Positions 37,481-49,919 of a DNA stretch of 64,000 nucleotides are shown in pieces. Source of the stretch: Whalleya microplaca (lineage: Eukaryota > Ascomycota > Sordariomycetes > Xylariales > Xylariaceae); assembly GCA_022497155.1 (NCBI GenBank), contig MU385718.1:434001-498000 (forward strand). Reading direction: 5' to 3'. Position 1 is the first letter of the stretch. Every line of letters begins with the position of its first letter. The notes under the pieces were generated by a model. It made no database searches. It was not told the DNA's origin and saw only the letters and a list, made by a program, of their open reading frames with translations. Position numbers and translations under genes: made by a program.

Positions 37481-37695
37481 ATTAAAAATAAAAATAATAA
37501 AACAATATTTAAAAAAACTTACGGCCGGCCGCGTAAAAAAGCGGCATTACGTAAAATAGACGTTTAAGTTAACCCTAATTTAGCTTCTAATAAAATTATA
37601 ATTAGTAAGCGATTTAAAAATTGCCCCCGTAAATCTTAGATTTTAGTTTAAAGGGATTTATTAAAGGTAATAAGGTTTTTCTTATTCCCGGCATT
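37481..37695 (+). other. 3' untranslated part of element E
   Basis: This runs from the end of the decayed pol frame to the 3' LTR. A purine-rich AAAGGTAATAAGG occurs at about 37,664-37,676, but about 20 bases short of the LTR, so the polypurine tract is uncertain. Confidence 0.4.
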
Positions 37696-37874
37696 TAATA
37701 CGGGGCCTTACGGGCCCTTATCCCTTAGGGCTAGCTTAGTTTAAATAAGATAAGGTAAATAAGAAAAATAAGAGATTTTAAGTATTTAAAGTGCAGCTCC
37801 GCTATAATTTAAATGTTAGATCTTTATTTTTTATATAATATATTACTCCACTTTATATATTCTATATTACTTTT

Positions 37875-39803
37875 TATTATATAAAAAGTAAAAGGAAAAA
37901 AAAGGAACTTTTTTATAAAGCTTTTACGTAAATTATTTATTCCTTTCTTTTTTATAAAAAGTTTTATATTTAAAAATTAAATCTCTCGTTATAAGAGCGT
38001 TAATTAAAAATTAAATAATCTTAAACGTTTTTATCGGGTTATAATAATTTATTAAAATTTAATAAATATTTAAAATAAAACGTATATCGGCAATTCTTTT
38101 TTTAAAACTTATAAAATAAGTATTAAACTTCCGCTATTTAATTAAGTAAAGTTTTATTAAAATAACCCTAGTTTTTGTAATTTTTTTTTCGATTTTTTTT
38201 ATTCCGTTTTATTTTATTATCGCTTTTTTTTAAAATAAGTAAATCGGTTATATAAATAACTAAAAACTTTTATTATTTTTTTTATCGATTTATACCTTAG
38301 CGTTAAGTTTTTTTTACGTTTTAAATTTATTATTTTTAAGCGATTAAAAACTCCTAATTTAATAATAAAAAACGTTAATTATATTTTTATTCCTTATTTT
38401 AATATTAAATTTAATTATTTTAATTTAAAAATTAATAGAAATAAGCTGTTTTAATTTTAAAAAAATAATATAAGCCGCTACTTTTTAAAAGCTAATATAA
38501 TAAATAAGTTTATCCGAATAAATCTTTTCTTTATTTAACGTATATAATTTTTACTAATTAATATAAAATAATTCGATTAGTAAATATTAAATTTAATCGG
38601 TATTATATTTGGGAATTTATAGCCTTAAATTTTTATTATAAAAATTAAATATAAAAGCTTATTTTAAAATATATTAAGTATTTTAAAGTAATAAAATACC
38701 CTTTTAATTAATGATATTTTTTTTATTAAGATTTACGAAACTAATTTTATTAATAACTTAATATTTCGCTTAATTAAAAATTACCGTATATAATTTAAAA
38801 TTTTTATTTAAAAATATAATATTTATAATAAAGTTTTTTGCCGGCTTTATAAAAATCGGTTTGTTAGTTTTAAAAATAAGCGCTATAATAAAATATAGCT
38901 ATTTTATAAATATTAATTAATAAAAAACTAGTTCGGAAGTTTATATAAAAATTATATAATTAATATTTAAGTAAATAAATATTTATTCCGGAATAAAAAA
39001 TATATATATTTACGAGTTTATTAATTAAAAGATCCTTTTTTTAATAGCGATATTAATTACGATAATTTTAATTTAATAAGACGTTTTAAAAGTAATATAT
39101 ATTTAGGCTAAATTATTAAAAAAAATTATTTTTTTACCGAAATTATAAATAACTTTATTTATAGCTTATAATAATTTCTTTTATTTAATTAATTAATTAT
39201 ATATTAAAATTTATAATTATATTTTTTAATTTAAGCTCCTTTTTTTGTTATTTTTTTATATTTATTATAACTTTATAAAACCTTATTTTTATAAAATATT
39301 AATTTATATAAAACGTAAAAAAAAATAATTTAATTTATTAATATTATTTTTCTAATATTTAATTATAAATTTTTTATTTTATTAATAATATTTTAAATAA
39401 TTTAACTTTAATTGTTTTTTAAGTATTTTATTTTTTATAACCTTTTAATTTTTACTAGGCTTAACTTTTTTAGTTTAGCTATAAATTACCGGGCTTTTTT
39501 ATATATTTTTATTTTAATATATTATATTATTATTTATTAATTTAATATTTTTATAATTATTTTTTATTTTATTATCATTATTTAATTAATAGTTATTATA
39601 AAGTTTATTAAGTTTTTAATACTTTTTTATATCTCGAATAAATCTTTTTAATCGATTAAAAAAAATTCCTTATAACATTACCTCGTTTAATTTTTTTTAA
39701 AAAAACTTGTTTTATTTTTATTTTTTTATAATTTAATAAAGCTTAGTTTATTTATATTTTAGTTTTTTATTTTTAAATATATCGATATTTTATATTATAT
39801 TAT
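37875..39803. other. AT-rich degraded sequence, unclassified
   Basis: This continues the host sequence interrupted by element E (see 20,477-22,287). No open frame or motif is defensible. It ends at the solo LTR at 39,804. Confidence 0.4.
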
Positions 39804-40222
39804 TGTTTTAGGACAAGGTGTCGGGGTAAAGCGAAAGTCATATATATCAAGTTAAAAATGAGTATATATAGCTGCTAAAGCTATTTATATATATTAGATA
39901 CGGCGTGCGCAGTATGCCATATAAGCTAGTACAAGATATTAGGTTATAACCTTAATATTAGACATTTTTTTATAAAGGTTTAGTGTAAAGGTAGCTGGCT
40001 TACAGCCACGCCGTCACAATATTTATATAACTATTTAATAAAGTAGATGTAAGGGAAAAAGTTAGTTATATATAAGTATGTGATTTATTATAAAATGCCT
40101 TGTGGAGTGCCTTATAAAGTACTTTGTGAATACTTTATAAAGTGTTTTATAACGTGGCTTTAAGGGGCTTTTAGTGGCTTTTAAGCTGCTATTAATACCC
40201 GTAATCCCCTTGCCCCATTATA
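39804..40222 (-). mobile_element. Solo LTR, family A, carrying a small insertion
   Basis: On the minus strand this runs from TATAATGGGGCAAGGGG to ACACCTTGTCCTAAAACA, with TTAT at 39800-39803 and 40223-40226. At 419 bp it is about 120 bp longer than its relatives, because of an insertion at about 39,895-40,019. Confidence 0.87.
39895..40019. mobile_element. Small inverted-repeat insertion in a solo LTR
   Basis: About 120 bp absent from the other family A LTRs. It has ACGGCGTG at 39899-39906 and its exact complement CACGCCGT at 40007-40014, and is richer in G+C than its surroundings. CCA/TGG also pair just inside. A target duplication could not be fixed, so the superfamily is unknown. Confidence 0.5.
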
Positions 40223-40226
40223 TTAT

Positions 40227-43200
40227 AAAGTAAAATTAAGCTGCTTTATTTTAACAGTTTTAACTGTTTTTTAAAAGGTATTATTAATTATTTCGTTCCG
40301 CTGTTTTTTTTTTCGTTTTTTTATTAAAATTTATACTATTTTCGCAACATTTTTATTCTATTATTTAAATATTTTTACCTTTTTAATAATAAGATTTTCT
40401 TTATTATAAATATCCGATTAATTAAAAACCTCCTAAAATAATAAAACTATTTCGATCGGTATAATAGGTTTTTTATTATAAACTAATTTATATAATATAA
40501 ATTTATATTTTTATATAAATATTTAATTAGCTTAAAATATAGCTTTAAGCTTTTTAACTTACGATTTATTAATTTTTTTTATTATATATATAAAAGATTT
40601 ATAATTAGTTAATAGCTTATTTTTATTTATTTTTACGTTTAAAAATAATATACGGGTTTAATTTATATTTTAATATTTAACCGTATAACACCTTTAGGTA
40701 TTTTCGCTTTATTTTTTAAGCTTTTATTACATTTAATTATTATAAAAATGATATAATTAATATAGATATAGTTTTAAAAAAACTTTTATACTTTAATTAT
40801 TATAATATTTTTTAATGCTTTAATTTTAAGCTATTTTAATAATTTATTTTTTATTTTAATAATAGCCGAATATTTATTATCGTTTAAGAAAAACTAAATA
40901 TTAATAATTTAAATAATTAGTTATTATTTTAACATTAAAAAAAGTTTTTAATCTTTAAATTATCTATTTATAAAAACCTAATATTTTAAATAATATTTAA
41001 CGGCAGTTTCGATTTTTTAATATATTTTTTTAATAATAAAACTTAAGTATATTATTATAAATCGATTTTCGTTTTTAATATGTTTTAACTTTTAAGTACT
41101 AGTTTTTAATAATATATTTTCGTTAATTATTATTATTAATAATACGTTAATAGTTATATTTTTTATAAGATTTCCGCTATAAAATTCCTTTTTAAATTAT
41201 ATATTTAATAGTTTTATTCCGGAAGCTTATTTTTATATAATATTATCTCGTTATATTAAAACTTTTTAGTCGATTAGGTAATTTTAAAATATTAAAATAT
41301 ATTATAATTTTTTAAAAAGCTTTAGACTAATTTTTTAACAGGTATAAAATAATAAGTAATAAAAAGAATTCCGGTATTTTTTATATTAGTTTATTTAATC
41401 GAGATATTTTTGCTATAAAAACGTTAAGCTAAATGTTAATAATAAAGTTGCCGACTTTTTTTTATTAATTATTTAATTTATCGGACGGTTTTAATAGTTT
41501 ACGTAATAAATTATCTATTATTTAATATTATTTATTAAAAATATATTTTATTTTAAAATTAAATATTTTAATAAAAGTTATTTACCGGGTTAATGCCGCG
41601 TTAAATAAATTAGAAAATCTATTATTTAATTAAGCGATTAAAACTTTAGTATTAATTTTAAAAATAAATTTTATATTATAAAAATAATTTCGTAATTATC
41701 GAAAAAATTTAATTATCCCGAGATATTTTTGTTTCGTAATATTTTAATTAAATTTTAGCCCTTTTTATATATTAAATTTAAATCTCGTAAATTAAATATA
41801 TTTATTAATTTCTTATTTTAATATATATTTTTATTTAATATTTAATATATTAATTTTAAGCTAAATAATATATCTATTTATATAATTAAGTATAATTAAA
41901 TAAGATATATTAATTAACGCTATTTTAAATTTATTTATAGCTTATTATTATTTTATTTTTTATTTCTAATTTGCGTTTTTCCGGAAAAGCTTTATTAATA
42001 ATAAAGTAATTAATATATAATATACGATTTATATATAATAATAGACTATAATTTTTAAAAATGCCCGTATTTTAGAAATATTACTATAAAATACTTATTT
42101 TATAATTTTAATAATTTTAGCTTAATTAAAAGAACGACTATTAATATTATATAAATAGCCGATAATAACGGTAGCGTTTTTATACCAATCGCTTTTTTTA
42201 TATTAATTATAGCTTTTATTAATTTAAAATTAAATAAAATATTATTAATATTTTTTAAATGTTTATAAATAAATCGTTTTGTTTTTAATGCGATTCTTTA
42301 ATTATTATATTTTATTTCTAGCCTTTTAATACTACTATTATCGAAAAATAGCTCGCATTTATTAAATATAAGGTTAAATAAAATCCGGGTAATAATATAT
42401 AAAAACTATATTACCGAATTAATCTTTTTTATAATAAAATTATTATTCGGAAAAGCCTAATCGGCGTTGAAAATATAATATAATTTTTATTAAATATTAA
42501 TAATAATATTTAATTATATCTTAAAAAAAATCCACTATAAAAATTATTATTTATATAATAAATTCTTCCGTAAATTTATTATAATTGCTCGGAAAAAAAG
42601 CGTTTTATATTTATATAATATTTAATTTTATTGCTAAATTAATTAACCGAAAGCGTTTATTTTTTTTAATTATAAATTAAGTATTATAATATAAAATATA
42701 TGATTTTTTTAATATTTCATTTTTAAGCTAATTTTATAAAATATTTAAAACCTATATTTTTAGTAATATTAAAATAGAAATTAATTTAACTTATTATATA
42801 TTATATAATATTATTTTAATTTTATATAAAAGAAATAATTTTTTTTTAATTTGGCCGATTTTTATAAAATTTTAAACTAACATTATTTTTTATCGATAAA
42901 AAATCTCGATTAATATTACTTTTTTTAATTTATAAATTTTATATTTAGTAATTTTATTTTAATAATGTTTAAGCTTTGTTTCGTTAATTTAATATTTTAT
43001 AACGCGGAAATAAAACGCGGAATAATATCCTTATATTTTTTATTTATTTTAAATATATTTAAAGGTTTAAAATTCGGCTTTATATTTTATAATATGGCTT
43101 ATTTTTAATTAATCGACCTTAAAAAAATTATATTATTTAATTCGGCATTATTAATTAGGTAAATATTTTATATTTTTAGTTTATATTATATATATAAGTT

Positions 43201-46200
43201 AATTTTATTTTTCCGTAATATTTTTTTACGATATAATATTATACGTTATATTATTTATTTAAATTTCTTTTTAATAATTTTTTATAATAAATTTAATAAA
43301 TAATTATTAAATAATAAAGCTTATATTTAATTGCTATTTTAAAATATTTTATTAATAGTAATTTTTATTGATTTACTAACTTATTTTAAACTTAAATTAT
43401 TTTAAATTATATTTTTAAATTTTATTAAATTTATTATTACTGTAATATTTTAAAGCTTTTATTTACTGTTAATTTAACCTTTAATATCGGCGGTTATTAA
43501 TTTTTTAAAAAATTAATAACGTTAGCTAAAATTTATTTAGCCAATTTATTATATATAAAAAATACTATAATTTTAATACTTTTAAAAAATATCGAAGCTA
43601 TTAATAAGCTTTTTTTAAAATAAATTATTATATATAATTAAAAAATGAAATCAAAGCTAAAAAATAATAAAAATATAGCTTTAAAATCTTTAATTATATA
43701 AATCGGTAATAGTAAGTTATAATTTATTAATTATATAGGTTTTTTAATTAAACTAAAACTTTTAGTTTTATTATTTATTAATATATTAAAGCCGGATTAC
43801 GTAATTTTAATTTTTCGTATAAATATTTAATATTTAAATATATATAATTATATAATAATATTTAACTAAATATTTATATTAATAACTGTAATAATTAAGT
43901 TTTTATATTTTTTAAAACTAATTTATATAATTAATTAACGTAATAATCGGATATATATTTTAATATCCCGGATAAATACCGGCAGAAATATTATAATAAT
44001 TTAAATAGCGTTACCGGATATTATAAATATATTATTACTTAATATATTTATAAAGCTATTTTAAAATTCATTAGATATAAAAATTAGCTATAACATATTT
44101 AATATAAAATTAAATTATAATTGCTATTTTTATTATTATTAATTAATTATTTTAGCTAAAAAATATAAATTATTTTATAAAATTTCCGACTTATTTTATT
44201 TGCTTTATTAAATAAATATTAAAATAATGCTTTATTAAATTTTATATAATATTTAATTAGATTATTTTATAAGACTTTAAATCTTTTTACCGCATTTAAA
44301 TTTTTTTTTTTAGTATTTTAAAATTAAAGTTAAGGTTAATTAATTAAATATAATATTTTTTAATTTATTAGTTTAAGTTTATTTCGGCGTTTTTAAAACC
44401 GTTAAAAATAAAAAGTTTAGTTTTAATAATATTTTATCGATTATTTTTTATAAATATACTGCCGTTTATATTTTTATATTTTTTTTAATATTAAAATATT
44501 ATTTTTATTTTTATTTTTTTATTAAAACGGTTTAATTATTATTTTATATATAAAATTTCTGTTTTTATTAATAGTTAGTTTTTTTAAAAGTAATTTTATA
44601 AATTTATAAATTTATAAAAAATATTACTTTTTAGGCTTTTTATTTTAATATTATTAATTTTTAAATTTATAACTAGTATTATTTCCGGGTTATAATTTTA
44701 TAAATTAGCTATTAATCGAATAAAATTATAGTTTTATTTAAACTTTATATTTTTTTGATTTTATTATATTTATAAAAATAATAATAAGTTAATTTCCGAA
44801 TTTAAATTTCGCATACTTTTATTTCGTATAAAAATTATAAATAAGCTTAAATAATACTTTTTTTATTTATTTTATTTTCGGTAATTATATATTTAAAAAA
44901 TAAAATATTTTTAATTTCGTAAATAATTTAAAAATTTCCGAGAAAATATCCCTTAAATTAATTATTATATTATATTATATCATTATAGCTTAATAACGTT
45001 ATTAAAAAGTAGGTAATAAAAAAGTGGCTTAATTTTTTATAAAAAAAATAAATATTTCAATTATACCTTTAAAATAATATCGGTTATAATATATATTAAT
45101 TATTTTAATTTTATCGGCTATTATATTTTTTATATTTTTTTATTTCAAAATCTAATATAATAAATATTAAAAAATATATTCTTTATTTTATATTTTTAAA
45201 TATTTTATTAAGTAAAAGTTTTTTTTTATAAAATATAATATTTTAATTTTAATAATATTAATCGAAATTTCTTTATAAATATAGTAAAATTTTTATTAGC
45301 TTTAAATTATATAATAAATATTTATTTTATAAATTTAATTAAATTTTTTATTTCGTTTAATTAAAAAAATAAAGTCTTTTTTTTAAAATAACCTTAAGCT
45401 ATTTTAAGTTTATTAATAGTAAATAAAACTAAATTAAACGTTAATAATTAATCGAATTATCTTTATATAATTAATTAAATAAAATTTATTAAATATTATA
45501 GTTATTATAATTTATTAAGCCGACTATAATATCCGTTTATATATATATAACGTTTTAAGCTTTTTTATAATTTAGTTTAAAAAGCTTGTTATATAATTTT
45601 AAATAAAATTATATAATTTATTTAATAACCTTTTAATCGATTTTTTGCTATAAATTATTAATAAAAATAGCCTTTTATTTTTTATTTTTTTTATTTCCGG
45701 ACATTTTTTACCTGAATCGAATAATTTATTACTTTTTTTTAAATTTTTTAACCGTTTTATAAACATTTTTATTTACTTTAAATTACTAATTTTAAAATAT
45801 CGCTTTAAAATTATTTTTACTTTTTTTAAATAATAATACTTTTTAATCAAGTTTTAATTTATTATTTATTTATTTAGTTATTTATTTAATATAGTATTTT
45901 TTTAATTTTAATATTATTTTTTAAACTATATTTATTAAATATATATATTATATTTTTAATTTAATTTATAACATTATTTTTATTAAATAAAAATTATAAA
46001 TAATTTCGAGGGTTTAGTAATATAGTTATTATTATAAACCTAGTTTTTTCGGTTATAATAACTCGCTTTTAATTAAAAGTTATATCTTAATTTATAAACT
46101 TTTTATCGACTTATATATTTTTTATTATATTAAAAAATAAAGTCTTTTAATTAGTTATTTTTAATTTAATATTTTAATTATATAATACCGAATTTCCCTT

Positions 46201-47061
46201 ATTTTAATAGTGCCTTTAATTAATAATAAAGTTAATAATTCTTTAATTATCGGTTAATCGGAAGAATTTTTTTTAGCTATAACTAATATAGTTTAAAATA
46301 TTTTATTGTTTAGTTATTTTAATTTTTTAGTTATACTTAATTTTAAGGGAATATATTTTATTTTTTTTAATTATATTAGGTTTTAATTTTATAATATTTT
46401 AGATATAAAATTATAGCCATTTCTTAAAACGCTAATAATAGCCTTAAAAATTAGGAGATTTCTAAAAAAAATCTCGATAATAAGTTGTTAATTTAGCTAT
46501 TATATTACATTAATTAATTAATTATATAATAAAATGACTTATAAGCTAATTAAAAACTCGAATATTATTCTTGTTATTTAAATTTTACCCTAATTTATGT
46601 TATAAGTTTAAACTGTAATATATTTTTATATATTATTTATTATATACTTTATGATTTTTTAATTTTTCCCAATTTTTTATATTATTAATTTTCTTATATT
46701 TAATTTATTCTATTAAAACTTATGTTTTTTTATATTTTCGTATTATTATATTTTTGTATTTCTTATACTTTATATTTTTATATCTTTATATTATTAATTT
46801 ATTAATATATATTATAAGTTTTTTATAAGTTTTTTTATTAATTTATTTATTTTTAACATTACTTTTTTATTTTAAATAATTATTTACTATTAGTTTTTTT
46901 AATTAGTGTTTATTTTTATAAGTTCGGTTAATTTAATAGTTTATAAGGGTTTTATTAAAGTCTTTTTTTTTTAATCCTATTTTATTACTGCCTTTATTTA
47001 GACTATTTTTCTTAATAAATCAAAAAAGCGAAAAAGTTAAAGCCTATCCGGAAAAGTTAAA
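40227..47061. other. 6.8-kb AT-rich stretch, unclassified
   Basis: This is the largest stretch I cannot explain. Composition is extreme, with stops in all frames and no LTR pair, inverted repeats or protein motif that I can defend. The last 30 bases (AAAGCCTATCCGGAAAAGTT at 47,039-47,058) match the start of the family A and C interior read on the minus strand. It may therefore be the decayed interior of a family C element running leftward from the LTR at 47,062. Confidence 0.4.
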
Positions 47062-47288
47062 TATTTTAAAATAAGGTATCGGGGTAAAGAAAGTGCCATT
47101 TTATAGCTTAGCTAATCGGAAATAATCAAGGCGACGAAATAAAAAAGTCACTTATAACAGCGATTAATCGAAAGGAGAGATATATCTATTATTAGCGGCA
47201 AGGCTATCCGTATTATATATATTTTATTTAAGAGTAAAAGAAAAAAACAAGCGATATATATATGCTACGGCATATTAGCCCCATAACA
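47062..47288 (-). mobile_element. Family C LTR (probable 5' LTR)
   Basis: This 227-bp block has the same orientation as 18402-18628. On the minus strand it ends ACCTTATTTTAAAATA and is followed by TTTAACTTTTCCGGATAGGC, the conserved post-LTR segment where a primer-binding site should lie. Its outer (right) side reads TTAT, against CTAT outside the copy at 18,402, a single C-to-T difference. Confidence 0.75.
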
Positions 47289-48153
47289 TTATAACAGTAA
47301 TAGTAACAGCAAATAGCCTCCTTTATTACTAAAGGTGACATTTAAATAATAAGGTATATTAAGGTATAAAAAGTGTTATCCGATATTATCGTTTATATAA
47401 ATTATATACGTATTAATAATTAGCTATATTTAATTATATATTAAAGTATAATTAGCTTATTATTATTACTTATATAAAATAAACAAGTTTATATATAAAA
47501 ACATACGACTTAATGTTTTTTATATTATTATGTTTTATATTCTTAATATTATATTATATAAAAAAAAAATTCGTAAATTATAAGTAATAAATAACGTAAA
47601 TGTAATATATAAATAAAGCAGCTAGCTAACTATTAATTATATAGCTTAGTTTAATTTATATAAAAGACAAAGAATTATTAAATAAAATAAAATAATCCGC
47701 ATATAATATATCGGATAAAAATAAAGTAAGTTTAATAATAAAATATACTTTAAATAGTTATTACTAGTAAATTTTATGCCTTTATAACGTATAATATATT
47801 AAAAAAAACTGTTTTACTCGATTTATTAAAAGGTAAAAAAGTCGAGGCTTATTTAAAAGAGCTAAATGTCTTAAAACAAGCTGTTAAAGTAAATAAAAAG
47901 TAAAATATATTAGGTTAAAAATAAGTGTATATAGTAATTAGTAAAGTTATTTAGTTAAATGTATATTTATATAACTATTTAATAATATAAATGTGAAAGA
48001 AAAAGTTAGCTAAATATAAGTATATAATTCATTGTAAAATGCTTTATAAAGGACTTTATAAATACTTTATAAAGTGCCTTATAACGTGGCTTTAAAAGGC
48101 TTTTAGTGGCTTTTAAGCTATTATTAATACCCGTAATCCTTTGCCCCGTAATA
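47289..48153 (-). mobile_element. Family A TRIM, part (LTR plus part of interior)
   Basis: The LTR at 47867-48153 is in minus orientation, with ATAT at 48154-48157 outside it. The interior 47,289-47,866 matches the complete copy from its start to the triplet zone, then is cut by the family C LTR. No second LTR is found. Moderately RIP-mutated. Confidence 0.78.
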
Positions 48154-48157
48154 ATAT

Positions 48158-48453
48158 TTTCGATTTTTTATATAATAATAATAATACGTTAGTTACGCTT
48201 TAAATAACGAAAATATATAAAAGAAAAAAACGGCTAAAAAAGACGTAAATATAAGTAATATTAATAAATTAATTTATAATAATCATATAAAATACGATCG
48301 CTATATCCCGGATTAAAGGCCCGGTTATATAATAGTTTAATATAAATCCGAGAGTATTTTCTTTGCCTAAAAAGCGGTTAATTCGAGCTTAGCTTATAAT
48401 AGTTTAATTTTTTACTAAAATTCGCGGACGAATTTTTTCTAATAGGGGGGTAA
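48158..48453 (+). other. 3' internal end of element G
   Basis: This short decayed coding-like stretch ends in the polypurine tract TAGGGGGGTAA against the 3' LTR of G. It has stops in all frames, and I could not match the protein. Confidence 0.45.
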
Positions 48454-48798
48454 TGTTATAGCTAAATCGGGACTAGTTAAAACTAAAATTAAGATTAAAA
48501 TTAAATAAAGTACGTAAACGCTATAATTATTTAAATAATTAAGTTATTTTATTTTATATATATAATAATTTTTAACATGTTTTATTAGGCTTACTTTTTT
48601 TTTTCCTCTTTATATTAATAATTTTATTAGTAATATAGCTAAATTTTAAACCCTGTTTTTCGTAAAACGTATACCCCGTAACAGTTTATATAAATATAAA
48701 GCTAAAAATTTCGTCTTTTTTCCTTTTTATAACGGCAATAATTTTTATTAATAGCAATAAATTTAACGCTATTTTTTAAGCTTTATATATTAAATTTA

Positions 48799-49170
48799 TT
48801 AACACGTTATAATAACGGGGTCACTTAATGACCCCACTTATAAATAAAATAAATAAATTAAATAAAGCACGCACTTATATTAAAAGCTATAACTTTCGGC
48901 TATAGTTATAATATAAGAAATTAAAGGTGTGTAAAAATAATGTGTATAAAAAAATAATAATAAAAGGAAAAACCCTTATAACTATAGCTTTCGGCTATAG
49001 CTTTTAATATAAGTGCGTGCTTTATTTAATTTATTTATTTTATTTATAAGTGGGGTCATTAAGTAACCCCGCTACTATAGCCCCGCTATTATAGCGTGTT
49101 AAATTATAAGGGTTTTTTTCCCATTATTATTATCCTTTTATTTATACACATTATTTTTACACACCCTTAA
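48799..49170 (-). mobile_element. Family F miniature element with a second copy inside
   Basis: An outer copy in reverse orientation begins TTAACACGTTATAATAACGG and ends CACACCCTTAA. It is split by a forward copy (48921-49102, 182 bp) running from TTAAAGGTGTG to ATAGCGTGTTAA. The two give a palindrome with arms of about 75 bp around 48,920-48,975. All ends contain TTAA, which hints at a piggyBac-like TTAA target, but the termini are not proven. Each copy contains GGGGTCA..TAA..TGACCCC, itself a 7-bp-arm hairpin. Confidence 0.68.
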
Positions 49171-49914
49171 CTTTTTATATCACTTACTTTTAAATTTACT
49201 ACTTATATTTATACATTAAAAGCCGATTATAAAAGTTATATTTAATAGCTTTAAGCTAATAAAACGTTTATTAAATTTAAATTTAACGTTATAAAAATTA
49301 CTTATAATGCTTTATTATTTAAGCAGTTATAACTTTAATTAATTTTTTTAAATTTTCTTTTATTTTATTAAGCTTATTTAATTTTTATATATAGATTTTT
49401 TAAATTATTAATAAATTAAACATTAATAATAAAGCAATTAAATTATTTTAAGCTAAATTTTATTATATATATATATGCCTCGAATTTAAAATATAATATA
49501 TCGTTTTTTATTATAACTTATATATAAAAAGCGGCGTTTAAAATTAATTTATGCCGATTTAAATAAAGTTATATAAGCGGCGGCTAAGCTTTAATTTATT
49601 ATATAAAGTTTTAACAAGTTTATTTATATTTTTTTAATATTATAATATTAATAAATTTAAAAAGCTAATAAAATAAACTTTTTTAAAAAGCACCGGATTA
49701 ACCGTTTACGTTATGTTATAAATGATAAACTAAAACGAATGTATTTAAAAAAAGATTTAATACCGAACATTTATAATAAATTTATTTTATAACTTTACCG
49801 GCAGTTAGGCTTTTATATTTCGGCTTCCCGTAATTTTAATATTATAAATATTTTTATTAATATTATGTAAAGCCGAAATTAAAACAATATTTAAAAATAC
49901 CCTTAAAAGCGGTA
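49171..49914. other. AT-rich degraded sequence, no feature seen
   Basis: There are stops in all frames and no recognisable repeat boundary. It ends at the TTTAA duplication of the solo LTR that follows. Confidence 0.35.
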
Positions 49915-49919
49915 TTTAA

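Larger units (their letters stand above)
22288..37869 (+). mobile_element. Ty3/gypsy element E (chromodomain type), RIP-dead
   Basis: Seen: LTRs at 22288-22461 and 37696-37869, both 174 bp, sharing CGGGGCCTTACGGGCCCTTA and TTAGGGCTAGCTTA; TG/CA ends are mutated to TA/TA. CTTTT flanks both ends (22283-22287 and 37870-37874). On the + strand the interior runs leader, gag, protease, reverse transcriptase, RNase H, integrase and chromodomain in the Ty3/gypsy order, all with RIP-type stops. The integrase is split by element D at the duplicated ACTAC. With D and one duplication removed the element is about 8.5 kb. Confidence 0.92.
15807..48683 (+). mobile_element. LTR retroelement G, outermost host of nested insertions
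   Basis: Seen: LTRs at 15807-16037 (231 bp) and 48454-48683 (230 bp) share long strings (AAATCGGGACTAGTTAAAAC, CGTATACCCCGTAA), start TG (RIP-mutated to TA on the left) and end CA (TA on the left). The flanks are GTTTA at 15802-15806 and 48684-48688, a perfect 5-bp target duplication. A polypurine tract (TAGGGGGGTAA) ends just before the right LTR, so the coding sense is +. Own internal sequence is sure only at 16,038-17,699 and 48,158-48,453; the rest is later insertions. I could not assign its proteins to Ty1/copia or Ty3/gypsy. Confidence 0.85.
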
